From positions 62,001 through 126,000 of the forward strand of contig NZ_CP101153.1 in the NCBI RefSeq assembly GCF_024298825.1: 64,000 nucleotides of DNA, read 5' to 3'. This DNA comes from Haloglomus salinum (GTDB lineage Archaea > Halobacteriota > Halobacteria > Halobacteriales > Haloarculaceae). A program made the position numbers and the translations under genes. Shown piece by piece: positions 54,228-62,997 of this stretch; positions within the stretch are counted from its first letter, which is position 1, and every line of letters starts with the position of its first letter. The notes beneath the pieces are model-generated. The model did not search any database. It saw nothing but the letters and a program-made list of their open reading frames with translations, and was not told where the DNA came from.

Positions 54228-54235
54228 GTTAAAAC
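54228..54235 (-). promoter_or_regulatory. TATA box for the CDF transporter operon
   Basis: TTTTAACA on the minus strand is centred about 31 bases before the ATG at 54200. The upstream region 54240-54300 is very AT-rich. Confidence 0.5.
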
Positions 54236-54303
54236 TGCTTCTAATACTCCGGGTCTAGTTACCAACTGCTAATAAAAAATAGCGCGTATATTATTAATAA
54301 ACC

Positions 54304-54375
54304 GCGCTCCTCCCGCGCATCCCTCCCGACATTCAGCACGAGGCGGTTTACGACGCACTCGGATTGCAGCGATAG
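54304..54375 (+). pseudogene. Possible C-terminal gene remnant
   Basis: A short frame reads LPRIPPDIQHEAVYDALGLQR and stops. It looks like a protein C-terminus, without an upstream gene. The decamer ATTCAGCACG occurs here (54331-54340 region) and again near 54422. It may be debris at the right edge of the island. No other feature is seen up to 54525. Confidence 0.3.
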
Positions 54376-54525
54376 GTTTTGACGCTACCTCTACCGTCGC
54401 ATGACCGACTCGCGCACTCTATTCAGCACGGTCACGTCTAGCTGTCATATACCCGGAGTTTCGACGAGGCCAGTCGTTTCCACTGTTCTGTCCATCTCCA
54501 CCGCTCATTAGCCGCGACGGTCACC

Positions 54526-54532
54526 GTTATCC
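54526..54532 (+). promoter_or_regulatory. TATA box for the SRPBCC gene
   Basis: GTTATCC is centred 27 bases before the ATG at 54556, predicting a leaderless mRNA. Confidence 0.5.
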
Positions 54533-54555
54533 GCCGCCCGCACCTACCCTCGACC

Positions 54556-55035
54556 ATGCCGACCTACGAGCGGACGACACGCGTCGCCGCGCCGCTGGAG
54601 GAGGTGTGGGAATTCCACTCCCGCGTCGAGGGGCTGGAGACGCTCACGCCCGACTTCATGAACCTCCGTGTCGAGCGCGTCGTCGGGCCGGACGGGGAGT
54701 CCGACCCCGAGGTGCTGGAGACGGGCGCACGCATCGACATGTCGATGCGGCCGTTCGGTGTCGGGCCGCGCCAGACCTGGACCTCCGTCATCGGGGCCCG
54801 CGAGGCCCACGAGGGTGCGGCCTACTTCCGGGATACGATGGAGGACGGCCCCTTCCCGGAGTGGGAGCACACGCACCTGTTCTACGCCGACGACGGCGGG
54901 ACCATCTGCCGGGACCGGCTCCGATACCGGCTTCCCGGCGGGCCGCTCGGGCGACTCGCGGAACCCTTCGGCGACGTGGGATTCGAGCCGATGTTCGCGG
55001 GCCGCCACCGGAAGACGAAGCAGGTCCTGGAGTAG
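54556..55035 (+). CDS. SRPBCC (START-like) ligand-binding protein
   Basis: This 159-aa protein has the helix-grip fold sequence pattern of SRPBCC/CoxG-like proteins: it begins TYERTTRVAAPLEEVWEFHS, with the usual edge strand and 'VWEFHSRVEGLETLTPDF' helix, and closes with a long C-terminal helix (GDVGFEPMFAGRHRKTKQVL). Such proteins hold hydrophobic ligands in a central pocket. The ligand is unknown. It starts the core-like right part of the window, with strongly GC-biased third positions. A small membrane-protein gene follows 53 bases later. Confidence 0.85.
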   Translation: MPTYERTTRVAAPLEEVWEFHSRVEGLETLTPDFMNLRVERVVGPDGESDPEVLETGARIDMSMRPFGVGPRQTWTSVIGAREAHEGAAYFRDTMEDGPFPEWEHTHLFYADDGGTICRDRLRYRLPGGPLGRLAEPFGDVGFEPMFAGRHRKTKQVLE

Positions 55036-55088
55036 GGTGAACGCGACGAACCGGGAGCGCTTTTGTGCCGCCGGGTCCCGGGAGGCGT

Positions 55089-55625
55089 ATGGACTGGTTC
55101 GTCGTCGCCCACGTCGGCGACACGTCGCTCGGGCTCCAGGGCGCCATCGGCGTCGGTGCGTTCGCGGGCCTGCTCGCGACGATACTGATGAACGTCCCGA
55201 TGCAACGGCTCCCGGAGGGGAGTACCCCGCCGTTCGTCGCGGCCGGCGCACTCACGGGCGAGGAACTGTCCGAAGTGTCCGAAGGACTGGCCAGCCTCGT
55301 CCACTACGCCGCCGGAACCCTGGGTGGTGTCGGGTTCGTCCTGGCCGCCGAGGGTATCGAACGGGTCGTCACCGCGCGCGGCGGGGCCCCGGGGTTCGAC
55401 CTGGTGCTCTCCGGAACCGGCATCCGTCTGGTGCCACATTTCATCGCCGCCGCCATCACGTTCTCCGTCCTCTTCCTCCTCTTCAGCTACGTCGTCCTCC
55501 CGCTGTTCGGCAAGGGAGCCGGGGACCGGGCCCGACAGGTCCGCAACGACTGGGCCATCTCGGTGGCGGTGTACACGGCGGCACTGACCATCGTTCTCCC
55601 CGTCCTGACGGTAGCGCTGACCTGA
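55089..55625 (+). CDS. Membrane protein of unknown function
   Basis: This 178-aa protein has four hydrophobic segments (GAIGVGAFAGLLATILMNVPM, SLVHYAAGTLGGVGFVLAAE, LVPHFIAAAITFSVLFLLFSY and WAISVAVYTAALTIVLPVLTV). A His-containing helix (VPHFIAAA) is the only notable polar residue within a helix. I do not recognise the family. The ATG at 55089 has a GGAGG ribosome site just ahead, and the codons before it are not protein-like. Confidence 0.72.
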   Translation: MDWFVVAHVGDTSLGLQGAIGVGAFAGLLATILMNVPMQRLPEGSTPPFVAAGALTGEELSEVSEGLASLVHYAAGTLGGVGFVLAAEGIERVVTARGGAPGFDLVLSGTGIRLVPHFIAAAITFSVLFLLFSYVVLPLFGKGAGDRARQVRNDWAISVAVYTAALTIVLPVLTVALT

Positions 55626-55722
55626 CGGCGCGACTGTGTGCGCCCGGGCGGGCCATCGAACTCGGCCACCGCCGCGTCCGGGGACCGCCCGGACTTTTGC
55701 CGGGCGCGCGAGGAGCGGGCGT

Positions 55723-56457
55723 ATGGCCAAGCAGCCGCACATCCTCTGCGAGCCGGGCGACCTGAACGACATCGCGCTCGTACCGGGCGACCCTGGGCGG
55801 GTCGAGCGTATCGCGGGGCAGTGCGACGACCACTCGCTCGTCGCCGAGAACCGGGAGTACCGGGTGGTGAACGCCACCTATGGCGGGGTCGACCTGACGC
55901 TCTGCTCGACCGGAATCGGGGCCCCCTCGACCGCCGTCGCCGTCGAGGAACTGGCGAACGTCGGCGTCGAGACGTTCCTGCGCGTGGGGACGACCGGCGC
56001 ACTGCAGCACGGCATCGAGATCGGTGACATGGTCGTCGCCACGGCGGCCGCGAAGGACGAGGGGACCACGAAGCGCTACGAGGACGCCACGGTGCCGGCG
56101 GTCGCGACCCACGAGGTGGTCGCGGCGCTGCTCGCGGGCGCACAGGCACGTGACGAGGACATCCACGTCGGCCCCATCGCGACGGACGACGCGTTCTACG
56201 CCGAGACGGAGGCGTACGTCGAGCGCTGGGAGGCCGCCGGACTGCTCTCCGTGGAGATGGAGGCCGCCGCGCTGTTCACGCTGGCACGGCGGAAGGGACT
56301 GGACGCGGGCGCCATCTGTACGGTCGATGGTAACCTCGTGGCGGGGACCCAGAAGGGCGAGACGGACGACGACGAACTGCCCGAGAAGGCCCACGACAAC
56401 GTCGAGCGTGCCATCGGCATCGCGCTGGACGCCGTCGTCACGCTCGACGAGGCCTGA
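55723..56457 (+). CDS. udp: Uridine phosphorylase-type nucleoside phosphorylase
   Basis: This 244-aa enzyme of the PNP/UDP family cleaves a nucleoside with phosphate to base and ribose-1-phosphate. Phosphate-binding motifs are VPGDPGR and the RVGTTGAL loop. The ribose-binding VEMEAAALFTLAR is diagnostic of this family. Uridine rather than purine specificity is preferred from overall resemblance but not certain. The ATG at 55723 starts MAKQPHIL, the family's usual N-terminus; the upstream extension is Pro/Arg-rich and not coding. Confidence 0.88.
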   Translation: MAKQPHILCEPGDLNDIALVPGDPGRVERIAGQCDDHSLVAENREYRVVNATYGGVDLTLCSTGIGAPSTAVAVEELANVGVETFLRVGTTGALQHGIEIGDMVVATAAAKDEGTTKRYEDATVPAVATHEVVAALLAGAQARDEDIHVGPIATDDAFYAETEAYVERWEAAGLLSVEMEAAALFTLARRKGLDAGAICTVDGNLVAGTQKGETDDDELPEKAHDNVERAIGIALDAVVTLDEA

Positions 56458-56591
56458 GCCACACGCCGCCACCGCGGAGGCCGGCGCTTCGCCAGGCATC
56501 CGGGTGGCGCTCCCCCCTTGTATCTCGGCCGTGATGAACCGTGTAGTATAACGATTCTGCCGCCCCCTTGTCAGACATATTAACACACTTA

Positions 56592-56608
56592 GTGATATAT
56601 TATCTCAC
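56592..56608. promoter_or_regulatory. GTGA-N9-TCAC dyad and TATA boxes before the small HTH gene
   Basis: TATTAAC (56578-56584) is a likely TATA box. The dyad GTGA-N9-TCAC (56592-56608, also containing TATATTAT) overlaps the predicted start of transcription and could be an operator for the gene at 56621. Confidence 0.35.
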
Positions 56609-56620
56609 GATATTCTTATT

Positions 56621-56827
56621 ATGCTACATCGTCTGGACAGCAGCATGCACCAGCACGCGGTCCGAACGGCGATGGCCCTGTACACAGGTGGGACACTGGA
56701 CCTGGAGACGGCAGCACGACAGGCGGGTGTGTCGACCGACCGCATCGAGCGGGCGGCCCGGCGTCTCGGCACCACCCCATCCGCACGCACGACCTCCCGC
56801 GAACGGCTCAACGTCTCCGCGGACTGA
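56621..56827 (+). CDS. Small helix-turn-helix protein
   Basis: This 68-aa basic protein has a short helical pattern, AVRTAMALYTGGTLDLETAARQAGVSTDRIERAARRLG, which reads as a helix-turn-helix with recognition helix VSTDRIERAARR. The tail is Ser/Thr/Arg-rich. It is similar in layout to small haloarchaeal domain-only HTH proteins with unknown targets. An ATG 24 bases further in (MHQH) is an alternative start. AT-rich upstream DNA holds TATA boxes and a small dyad, suggesting tight control. Confidence 0.65.
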   Translation: MLHRLDSSMHQHAVRTAMALYTGGTLDLETAARQAGVSTDRIERAARRLGTTPSARTTSRERLNVSAD

Positions 56828-56982
56828 CCGCGTCCGGCAGTCAGGTCCCCGAGCGATACGTACGGAATCGACTCTCTCTCTCTTCCGCGACTACCACCAG
56901 CCACGCAGCCGTCGCTTCAGGGCGGTCATCGAGCGGCAGTCAGTTCTCGGACACCGTACCGCCAGCGAGAGTCCGCGGGCGG

Positions 56983-58884
56983 CTAGCTCCCTTCGGCGGC
57001 CGCCGTGGGCGGCGCGAGCGCGTTCGTCGAACTCGTGCCCGTCGACCCGGACGAGCCGTCGTCACCGCCACCGAGGAAGTCCGTCTCGATGGTCGTGTCG
57101 TTGCCGAGGATGTCGAAGGAGACACGCTTGGTTCCTTCCGGCGTCTGGATGGTCGCGGTGGTGTTGCTGGACATCCGGGTGACCTCGTCGTTGCGGATGT
57201 GAGTCGGCCACCACTCGTCCATCTTCTGGTTGTCCAGGTAGATGACGTAGGAGACCCGCCGGGTCGCACCAGGGGCGATGGTGTGGCTGTTCTCGGAGCT
57301 GTTGTCCGCGACGGTGACGCTGTTGAGGTTCACGACGTAGTCGATGCCCTCGATGGTGACCGAGGAGAACGTGTTCTCGTTGCGAATCTCGGTCGTGACG
57401 ATGAGCGGCGCCGACTGCGGGTCGGAGACACCCCACTCCGCGTCGACCTCCGTGATGGTGAGGACGTGTTCGCCGCGCTCCGTCGTAACGCGCTGGGAAT
57501 CCTCGGTCTCGACCTGTCCGATGATGTTCGTCGTCTGCGTGTTCTGCCGGTCCGGCAGACTCACCGGGAGCGTCGTGACCGCGATGTCGGCGGTGCCGGT
57601 GGCGGTCGTCGTGACCGTGGAGCGCTCACCGTTGTTGACGTGGCGCGACCACCAGCGCGGGACGGCGTCGTTGTCCGCCAGCGCGGTGATGGTGAACGTC
57701 CCCTCGCCGGCGGGGAGGCTGTCGACGGTCGACGTGTTCTGTGCGAACAGCACGTCGTTGACCTCGGTCGTCTGGTTGACCTGCAGCGTCAGCAGGTCGT
57801 TGAACTCGCCCTCGTTCGGGTTGTCGACGGTGACGTCGGTGACGATCTCGGTCGTCTCGTCGGTCACCGCGCCCCAGTCGCTGCTGGTCGACTGGACCTC
57901 CGGCTCGCCGAACTCGGGCGCGACGCCGTCCTCGGCGGGGAGTTCGGTGATTCGCGTGGGCTCGTCGCCGAGGAAGTCGGTCTCGAACCGGATACGCCGG
58001 TCGAAGACGTTCAGCGGCACCCGCTTCAGTTCACCGTCGTCGCGGACGAGGCCGAACACCTCGACGCGGAGGCGCGTGGACTGTGAGTCTCGCAGGTGCG
58101 TGACCCACCACTGCTCCATCCGCGGCGTGGACAGCGCCGCGTTCGCGGTGAACGTGTCCGCCTCGCCCGGTTCGAGGACGATGGAGTCGTTCGTTCGCCC
58201 CTCACCCACCGTGACGTTGTTCATCACGATTCGGTACTCCGTGCCGTCGAGCTGGACACTCCGGTTGTGGACGTTCTCGAGGTCGACGGAGAAGGCGATG
58301 GGTGTCTCCTCGGCGGTCGCGGTTCCCCACGAGGCCCGCTGGTCGGAGACGGTCATGATGTCCTGGTCGGCGATGCGGACGGTGCTACTGTTGTCGCTGG
58401 CGAACGCGGTGAGCAGGTCGGTCTCGATGGAGCGGTTCTGCGGCGGGAGCGAGGCACCCAGCCCCGCCACGCCGACCCTGGCCTGCGTGGAGACGACCGT
58501 CCGCTCGTCGTTGTTGACGTGGGTCACCCACCACGCCGGGATCTTCGCGTTGTCGAGCTGGGCGGTGAAGTCGACCACGTTCCGCCCGGGGTCGAGACCG
58601 ATACCACCCTCGGAGCCCTCCGAAACCCGCACCGAGTTCATGTATATCTCGTAGTTCAGGCTCGCGGCGCCCGGGAACGACTGGTTGTTCGGATTGGTCA
58701 CCACGACCTGTGTCTCGATGCCGGTCGACTCCTCGGAGACGCTGCCGAACTCCGTCTGGACCGACTCGACGATCGGCTGCTCGAAGGAGAGATCACCACC
58801 AGTGAAGAACAGTGCTGCCGCGCCACCGGCGGCAGCCACCACGACGATTCCACCGACCGCAGCCGCCACCTTCGTTGACACCAC
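56983..58884 (-). CDS. Membrane-anchored protein with four LEA-2/WHy domains
   Basis: This 633-aa protein has one N-terminal membrane helix (VAAAVGGIVVVAAAGGAAALFF) followed by four tandem LEA type 2 (WHy) domains. Each domain is about 140 residues and carries a WWxTHxxN-like marker (AWWVTHVNND, QWWVTHLRDS, RWWSRHVNNG, EWWPTHIRND) and an 'ETDFLG' closing strand. The C-terminus is Gly/Ser-rich. LEA-2 proteins are associated with desiccation or osmotic stress and with lipid or protein binding at membranes. A GTG start (58884 or 58881) fits GTTTTACC at 58911-58918 about 30 bases upstream; the longer open frame would start upstream of that TATA box. Confidence 0.82.
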   Translation of the reverse strand: MVSTKVAAAVGGIVVVAAAGGAAALFFTGGDLSFEQPIVESVQTEFGSVSEESTGIETQVVVTNPNNQSFPGAASLNYEIYMNSVRVSEGSEGGIGLDPGRNVVDFTAQLDNAKIPAWWVTHVNNDERTVVSTQARVGVAGLGASLPPQNRSIETDLLTAFASDNSSTVRIADQDIMTVSDQRASWGTATAEETPIAFSVDLENVHNRSVQLDGTEYRIVMNNVTVGEGRTNDSIVLEPGEADTFTANAALSTPRMEQWWVTHLRDSQSTRLRVEVFGLVRDDGELKRVPLNVFDRRIRFETDFLGDEPTRITELPAEDGVAPEFGEPEVQSTSSDWGAVTDETTEIVTDVTVDNPNEGEFNDLLTLQVNQTTEVNDVLFAQNTSTVDSLPAGEGTFTITALADNDAVPRWWSRHVNNGERSTVTTTATGTADIAVTTLPVSLPDRQNTQTTNIIGQVETEDSQRVTTERGEHVLTITEVDAEWGVSDPQSAPLIVTTEIRNENTFSSVTIEGIDYVVNLNSVTVADNSSENSHTIAPGATRRVSYVIYLDNQKMDEWWPTHIRNDEVTRMSSNTTATIQTPEGTKRVSFDILGNDTTIETDFLGGGDDGSSGSTGTSSTNALAPPTAAAEGS

Positions 58885-58910
58885 GGTTACCTCGGATAGT
58901 CCGTCGGCGC

Positions 58911-58918
58911 GGTAAAAC
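58911..58918 (-). promoter_or_regulatory. TATA box for the LEA-2 protein
   Basis: GTTTTACC on the minus strand is centred about 30 bases before the GTG at 58884 and supports a leaderless GTG start. Confidence 0.5.
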
Positions 58919-58975
58919 GTGTTGGCCACCCGGCGTACCCCCGGCGGCTAAGGGGGCGGCACGCCCAGCGCGGGT

Positions 58976-59398
58976 GTGAACGTCGGCTACATCACCTACT
59001 CGCTCGTCGCGCTCGCGGCGTACACGCTCGTCTCCCCGCTGACGAAACTGGCCACCCGGGACCTCCCCAGCGACGCCGTCGCCGCCGTCACCAACGGGAT
59101 GCTCGCGGTCGCCGCGCTCGGGTTGACACTGTACGCCGGGGACTCGGTCACCCGCACGCTGACCCACCCCGACCGCGTCTATGTCCTCGGTGCGGGCGTC
59201 TGCCTCTCGGTCGGCATCGTCGCCTACTACCGCGCGCTCAAGGCCGGCCCCGTCTCGGTGGTCGTGCCCATCTTCGGGATGTTCCTGGTGACCTCCTCGC
59301 TCGTGGGTATGGCCTTCCTCGACGAGGCGCTCACGTTGCGGAAGGGCGCGGGTATCGTGCTGGCGGTGGTGGCGGTACTGCTGGTCACGACGGAGTAG
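58976..59398 (+). CDS. EamA/DMT-superfamily transporter, single four-helix domain
   Basis: This 140-aa protein has four to five predicted helices and one EamA domain (YSLVALAAYTLVSPLTKLATRDLPS ... VVVPIFGMFLVTSSLVGMAFLDEALTLRKGAGIVLAVVAVLL). Most DMT permeases carry two such domains; a single one suggests a homodimer as in EmrE-like proteins. The substrate could be a metabolite or drug. It starts with GTG at 58976, divergent from the LEA-2 gene, 91 bases away. Confidence 0.85.
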   Translation: MNVGYITYSLVALAAYTLVSPLTKLATRDLPSDAVAAVTNGMLAVAALGLTLYAGDSVTRTLTHPDRVYVLGAGVCLSVGIVAYYRALKAGPVSVVVPIFGMFLVTSSLVGMAFLDEALTLRKGAGIVLAVVAVLLVTTE

Positions 59399-59528
59399 TG
59401 GTTCGGAAAGCACTCGATGCCGGCATTCAGCTTCTCCAGTACGCGAACGCGAGGAGGAGTCCCAGAGGAGTTGAGTATTAATTGCGGTGGTGCAGAAATC
59501 AGCACACACGCTGCCCAGGAATCCCGCT

Positions 59529-60041
59529 ATGCCGTTTACACCATTCCATCTCGGTCCCGGACTCTTGCTCGGGCTGTTGGCCCTGCGGTGGCTCGACCTC
59601 CCGACAGTGCTGGTCGCCAGCGTGCTCGTCGACATCCGGGCAGCACTGGTGTTCTTCGACGTTTTGACTGGCCCACTACACGGTCCGTTCCACACGTTTC
59701 TCGGGGCGACCCTTCTGGGGGTCGTACTCATCGCTGTCTCGCTGCCGGTACGTCCGACACTCGATTCCGTCCTTGCCTGGTTCCGGCTACCACAAGAACC
59801 GTCGGTGACGCGGATTGTAGCCGGTGCGTGTGTTGGGGTCTGGCTCCATATCGTCCTCGACGCGATACTGTACGCGGATATGGCACCGTTGGCACCGCTC
59901 TCCGGGAATCCACTACTCGGTCTGATCGGTGTCACAGCGGTCTATATCGCCAGTCTCGTCGCTGGTGTCCTTGGCGTTGGGCTGTACGTGCTGGCAGCGT
60001 CTGGTCTGGTAGAACTGCTGCCACAATCCACTGGACGATAG
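59529..60041 (+). CDS. Membrane-bound metal-dependent hydrolase-like protein (YdjM/DUF457-type)
   Basis: This 170-aa membrane protein has about five helices. His and Asp residues placed at helix ends, TPFHLGPGLLLG, GPFHTFLGATL and WLHIVLDAILY, match the pattern of the YdjM/DUF457 membrane hydrolase group. The reaction is unknown. The ATG at 59529 was preferred to the GTG 14 codons upstream because it matches the family N-terminus (MPFTPFHLG). Base use is less GC-rich than in its neighbours, so it may be a recent acquisition between the EamA and helicase genes. Confidence 0.75.
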   Translation: MPFTPFHLGPGLLLGLLALRWLDLPTVLVASVLVDIRAALVFFDVLTGPLHGPFHTFLGATLLGVVLIAVSLPVRPTLDSVLAWFRLPQEPSVTRIVAGACVGVWLHIVLDAILYADMAPLAPLSGNPLLGLIGVTAVYIASLVAGVLGVGLYVLAASGLVELLPQSTGR

Positions 60042-60083
60042 CGACCACGCCGCTCAATAGGCCGCGACCCCACCGGACGAGTA

Positions 60084-62969
60084 GTGAGCGAACCGGAGCC
60101 GGTCGCGGGTGCGGACGCGTTCACCCACCTGCACGCGGACGTTCGGGCGGCCCTCTCCGAGCGCGGCTTCAGTACGCCGACGGAGCCACAGCGCCGCGCG
60201 ATTCCACCGCTGGCGCGAGGCGATGACTGCCTCGTCGTCGCGCCGACCGGCACGGGCAAGACCGAGACGGCGATGCTGCCGGTCCTCTCCGCCATCGTCG
60301 AGCGGCGCGAGCGTACCGACGAGGACACCCACGGCGTTCAGGCCCTCTACATCACGCCGCTCCGGGCCCTGAATCGCGACATGCGCGAGCGGCTGGAGTG
60401 GTGGGGCGACGTGCTGGATGTGACTGTCGACGTGCGCCACGGCGACACCACCGACTACCAGCGCTCGAAGCAGGCCGAGAACCCGCCGGACGTGCTCGTG
60501 ACGACACCGGAGACGCTACAGGCGATGTTCACCGGCAAGAAGCTCCGGCGGGCCCTGGCGGACGTCGAGCACGTCGTCATCGACGAGGTCCACGAACTCG
60601 CCGCGGCCAAACGTGGCGCGCAGTTGACAATCGGCCTCGAACACCTCCGGGAGTACGCCGACGACTTCCAGCGGGTGGGCCTCTCGGCGACCGTCGGCGA
60701 CCCCGCCGAGGTCGGGCGCTTCCTCACCGGTGGCACGGACCCGACCATCGTCGAGGTGGACGTGGGCTCTCGGCTCGAAATCGAGGTTCGCGAGCCCGCC
60801 GTGACCGAACGTGACGAGCGACTCGCCGGCCAGCTCATGACCGAGGCGAGCGTCGCCAGCCACGTCCGTGTCATCGACGACCTGGTCCGGGAGAACGAGG
60901 CGACGCTCGTCTTCGTCAACACCCGGCAGACCGCCGAGGCACTTGGCTCGCGGCTGAAGGAACTCGGGACGAACATCGGCATCCACCACGGCTCGTTGTC
61001 GAAGGAGGCCCGCATCGACGTCGAGGACGGGTTCAAGGCCGGCGAGCTGGACGGGCTGCTCTGTACCTCCTCGATGGAACTGGGCATCGACGTTGGCCAC
61101 ATCGACCACGTCGTGCAGTACCAGTCGCCGCGGCAGGTCTGTCGGCTCCTGCAGCGCGTCGGGCGGGCGGGGCACCGCCGCGACGCCGTCTCCTCGGGGA
61201 CGGTCATCACGACGCGCCCGGACGACACGTTCGAGGCGCTGGCCATCACCGAGCGCGCGCTGGACGGCGATGTCGAGCCCGCCCGCATCCACGACGGGAG
61301 CCTCGACACCGTGGCCAACCAGCTATGCGGGCTCCTGATGGGCTTCGGCGAAATATCGGCGCGGGGCGCCTACGAGATAATCACGCGCGCCTACCCCTTC
61401 CGCGACCTCGACGAGGACGCGTTCAAGGAGGTCGTCCGCGAGTTGAGCGAGAACCGCATCCTCTGGCTGGACGAGGAGGCCGACCGGCTGGAGAAGTCCC
61501 GGGGGACGTGGCAGTACTTCTACGCCAACCTCTCGATGATTCCCGACGAGGCCAACTACACCGTCGAGGACATGGCCTCTGGACGCACCGTCGGTACCCT
61601 CGCAGAGCGCTTCGTCGTCAACTTCGCCGGCCCGGGCGAGGTGTTCATCCAGGGCGGCGAGATGTGGCGCATCACGGAGGTCGACGAGGAGGAAGAAGCC
61701 GTGAAGGTGACGCCGGTCGAGGACCCCGGCGGCGAGGTCCCCTCCTGGGTCGGCCAGGAGATTCCCGTGCCGTACGACGTGGCCCAGCACGTCGCCCGAC
61801 TCCGTGAGAAGGCCGCGAGACGGTTCGAGTCGGGGGCCGACCACGACGCGGTCGCGCGGTGGCTCGCCGACGCGTACCCCACAGACGAACACACCGCACA
61901 CTCCGCGCTCGGACAGGTCGCCGACCACGTCGAGGCCGAGGCGCCCGTCCCCGGACCCTCACGCGTCGTGGTCGAGTTCAAGGGCCGCGAGGTGGTGCTG
62001 AACGCCGCCTTCGGCCATCGGACGAACGAGACGCTGGGGCGCGTGCTGTCGGCACTCCTTGGCCAGCAGTCCGGCTCCAGCGTGGCGATGGAGGTGGACC
62101 CGTACCGCATCGAGATGGAGGTCCCGGGTGGCATCCGCGCCAGCGACGTGGTGGAGAAACTGGAGACGACGGACCCGGACCACCTCCGGCCGCTGGTCGA
62201 ACTCTCGCTGAAGAACGCGGACTCGCTGAAGTTCAAGCTCGCACAGGTCGCCGCGAAGTTCGGCGCGCTCAAGCGGTATCGCGGCACGGGCGCTGCCAGC
62301 TTCGGCCGCGACCGCCTGCTCGCGGCGCTGAAGGACTCGCCCGTCTACGACGAGGCCGTCCGAGAAACCCTCCACGAGGACCTCGCGGTCGGGCGGGCCG
62401 CCGATGTCCTCCAGCGTATCCAGACGGACGCGGATGCTGACGCAGGGTTCGTCCCCATCGACATCGAGGTGGTCGGCAACCGTACACCCATCGGGCTGGG
62501 CGGGCACTCTTCCGGTCGCGAACTGCTCGCTCCGGAGAACGCCGACGCGAGCGTCATCGCGACGGTGAAGGAACGCCTCCAGAACGACCGTGTCATCCTG
62601 CTGTGCTGTCACTGCCACGAGTGGGACCGACGCCAGCAGGTGAAGCGGGTACCCGACCAGCCCGAGTGCCCCGAGTGTGGCTCGACCCGTGTCGCGGCGC
62701 TCAACCCGTGGGCCGACGAGGTGGTGCAGGCCGTCCGCGCGGACGAGAAGGACGAGGAGCAGGAGAAGCAGACCGAGCGCGCCTACCGGGCGGCGAGTCT
62801 GGTCCAGAGCCACGGCAAGCAGGCGGTCATCGCGCTCGCCGCGCGGGGCGTCGGCCCGCACAACGCCGCGCGGGTCATCAACAAACTCCGGGAGAACGAG
62901 GACGACTTCTACCGGGACATCCTCACGAAGGAGCGCCAGTACGCCCGGACGAAGTCGTTCTGGGACTGA
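60084..62969 (+). CDS. lhr: Lhr-type DEAD/DEAH-box helicase
   Basis: This 961-aa superfamily 2 helicase is of the archaeal Lhr group. Walker A is VVAPTGTGKTETA (Lys59, Thr60), motif II is DEVH (Asp167-His170), motif III is LSATVG, and motifs V-VI are in TSSMELGIDVGHIDHVVQYQSPRQVCRLLQRVGRAGHR. The Lhr winged-helix and C-terminal domains follow (FAGPGEVFIQGGEMWRI, then VVEFKGREVVLNAAFGHRTNE). A zinc-binding segment is near residues 841-870 (LLCCHCHEWDRR, ECPECGSTR). It translocates 3'-5' on single-stranded DNA and probably acts in replication-coupled repair. A GTG start. Confidence 0.92.
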   Translation: MSEPEPVAGADAFTHLHADVRAALSERGFSTPTEPQRRAIPPLARGDDCLVVAPTGTGKTETAMLPVLSAIVERRERTDEDTHGVQALYITPLRALNRDMRERLEWWGDVLDVTVDVRHGDTTDYQRSKQAENPPDVLVTTPETLQAMFTGKKLRRALADVEHVVIDEVHELAAAKRGAQLTIGLEHLREYADDFQRVGLSATVGDPAEVGRFLTGGTDPTIVEVDVGSRLEIEVREPAVTERDERLAGQLMTEASVASHVRVIDDLVRENEATLVFVNTRQTAEALGSRLKELGTNIGIHHGSLSKEARIDVEDGFKAGELDGLLCTSSMELGIDVGHIDHVVQYQSPRQVCRLLQRVGRAGHRRDAVSSGTVITTRPDDTFEALAITERALDGDVEPARIHDGSLDTVANQLCGLLMGFGEISARGAYEIITRAYPFRDLDEDAFKEVVRELSENRILWLDEEADRLEKSRGTWQYFYANLSMIPDEANYTVEDMASGRTVGTLAERFVVNFAGPGEVFIQGGEMWRITEVDEEEEAVKVTPVEDPGGEVPSWVGQEIPVPYDVAQHVARLREKAARRFESGADHDAVARWLADAYPTDEHTAHSALGQVADHVEAEAPVPGPSRVVVEFKGREVVLNAAFGHRTNETLGRVLSALLGQQSGSSVAMEVDPYRIEMEVPGGIRASDVVEKLETTDPDHLRPLVELSLKNADSLKFKLAQVAAKFGALKRYRGTGAASFGRDRLLAALKDSPVYDEAVRETLHEDLAVGRAADVLQRIQTDADADAGFVPIDIEVVGNRTPIGLGGHSSGRELLAPENADASVIATVKERLQNDRVILLCCHCHEWDRRQQVKRVPDQPECPECGSTRVAALNPWADEVVQAVRADEKDEEQEKQTERAYRAASLVQSHGKQAVIALAARGVGPHNAARVINKLRENEDDFYRDILTKERQYARTKSFWD

Positions 62970-62997
62970 CCGCGTGTCGGTCGCCAGCCTGCGGGCG

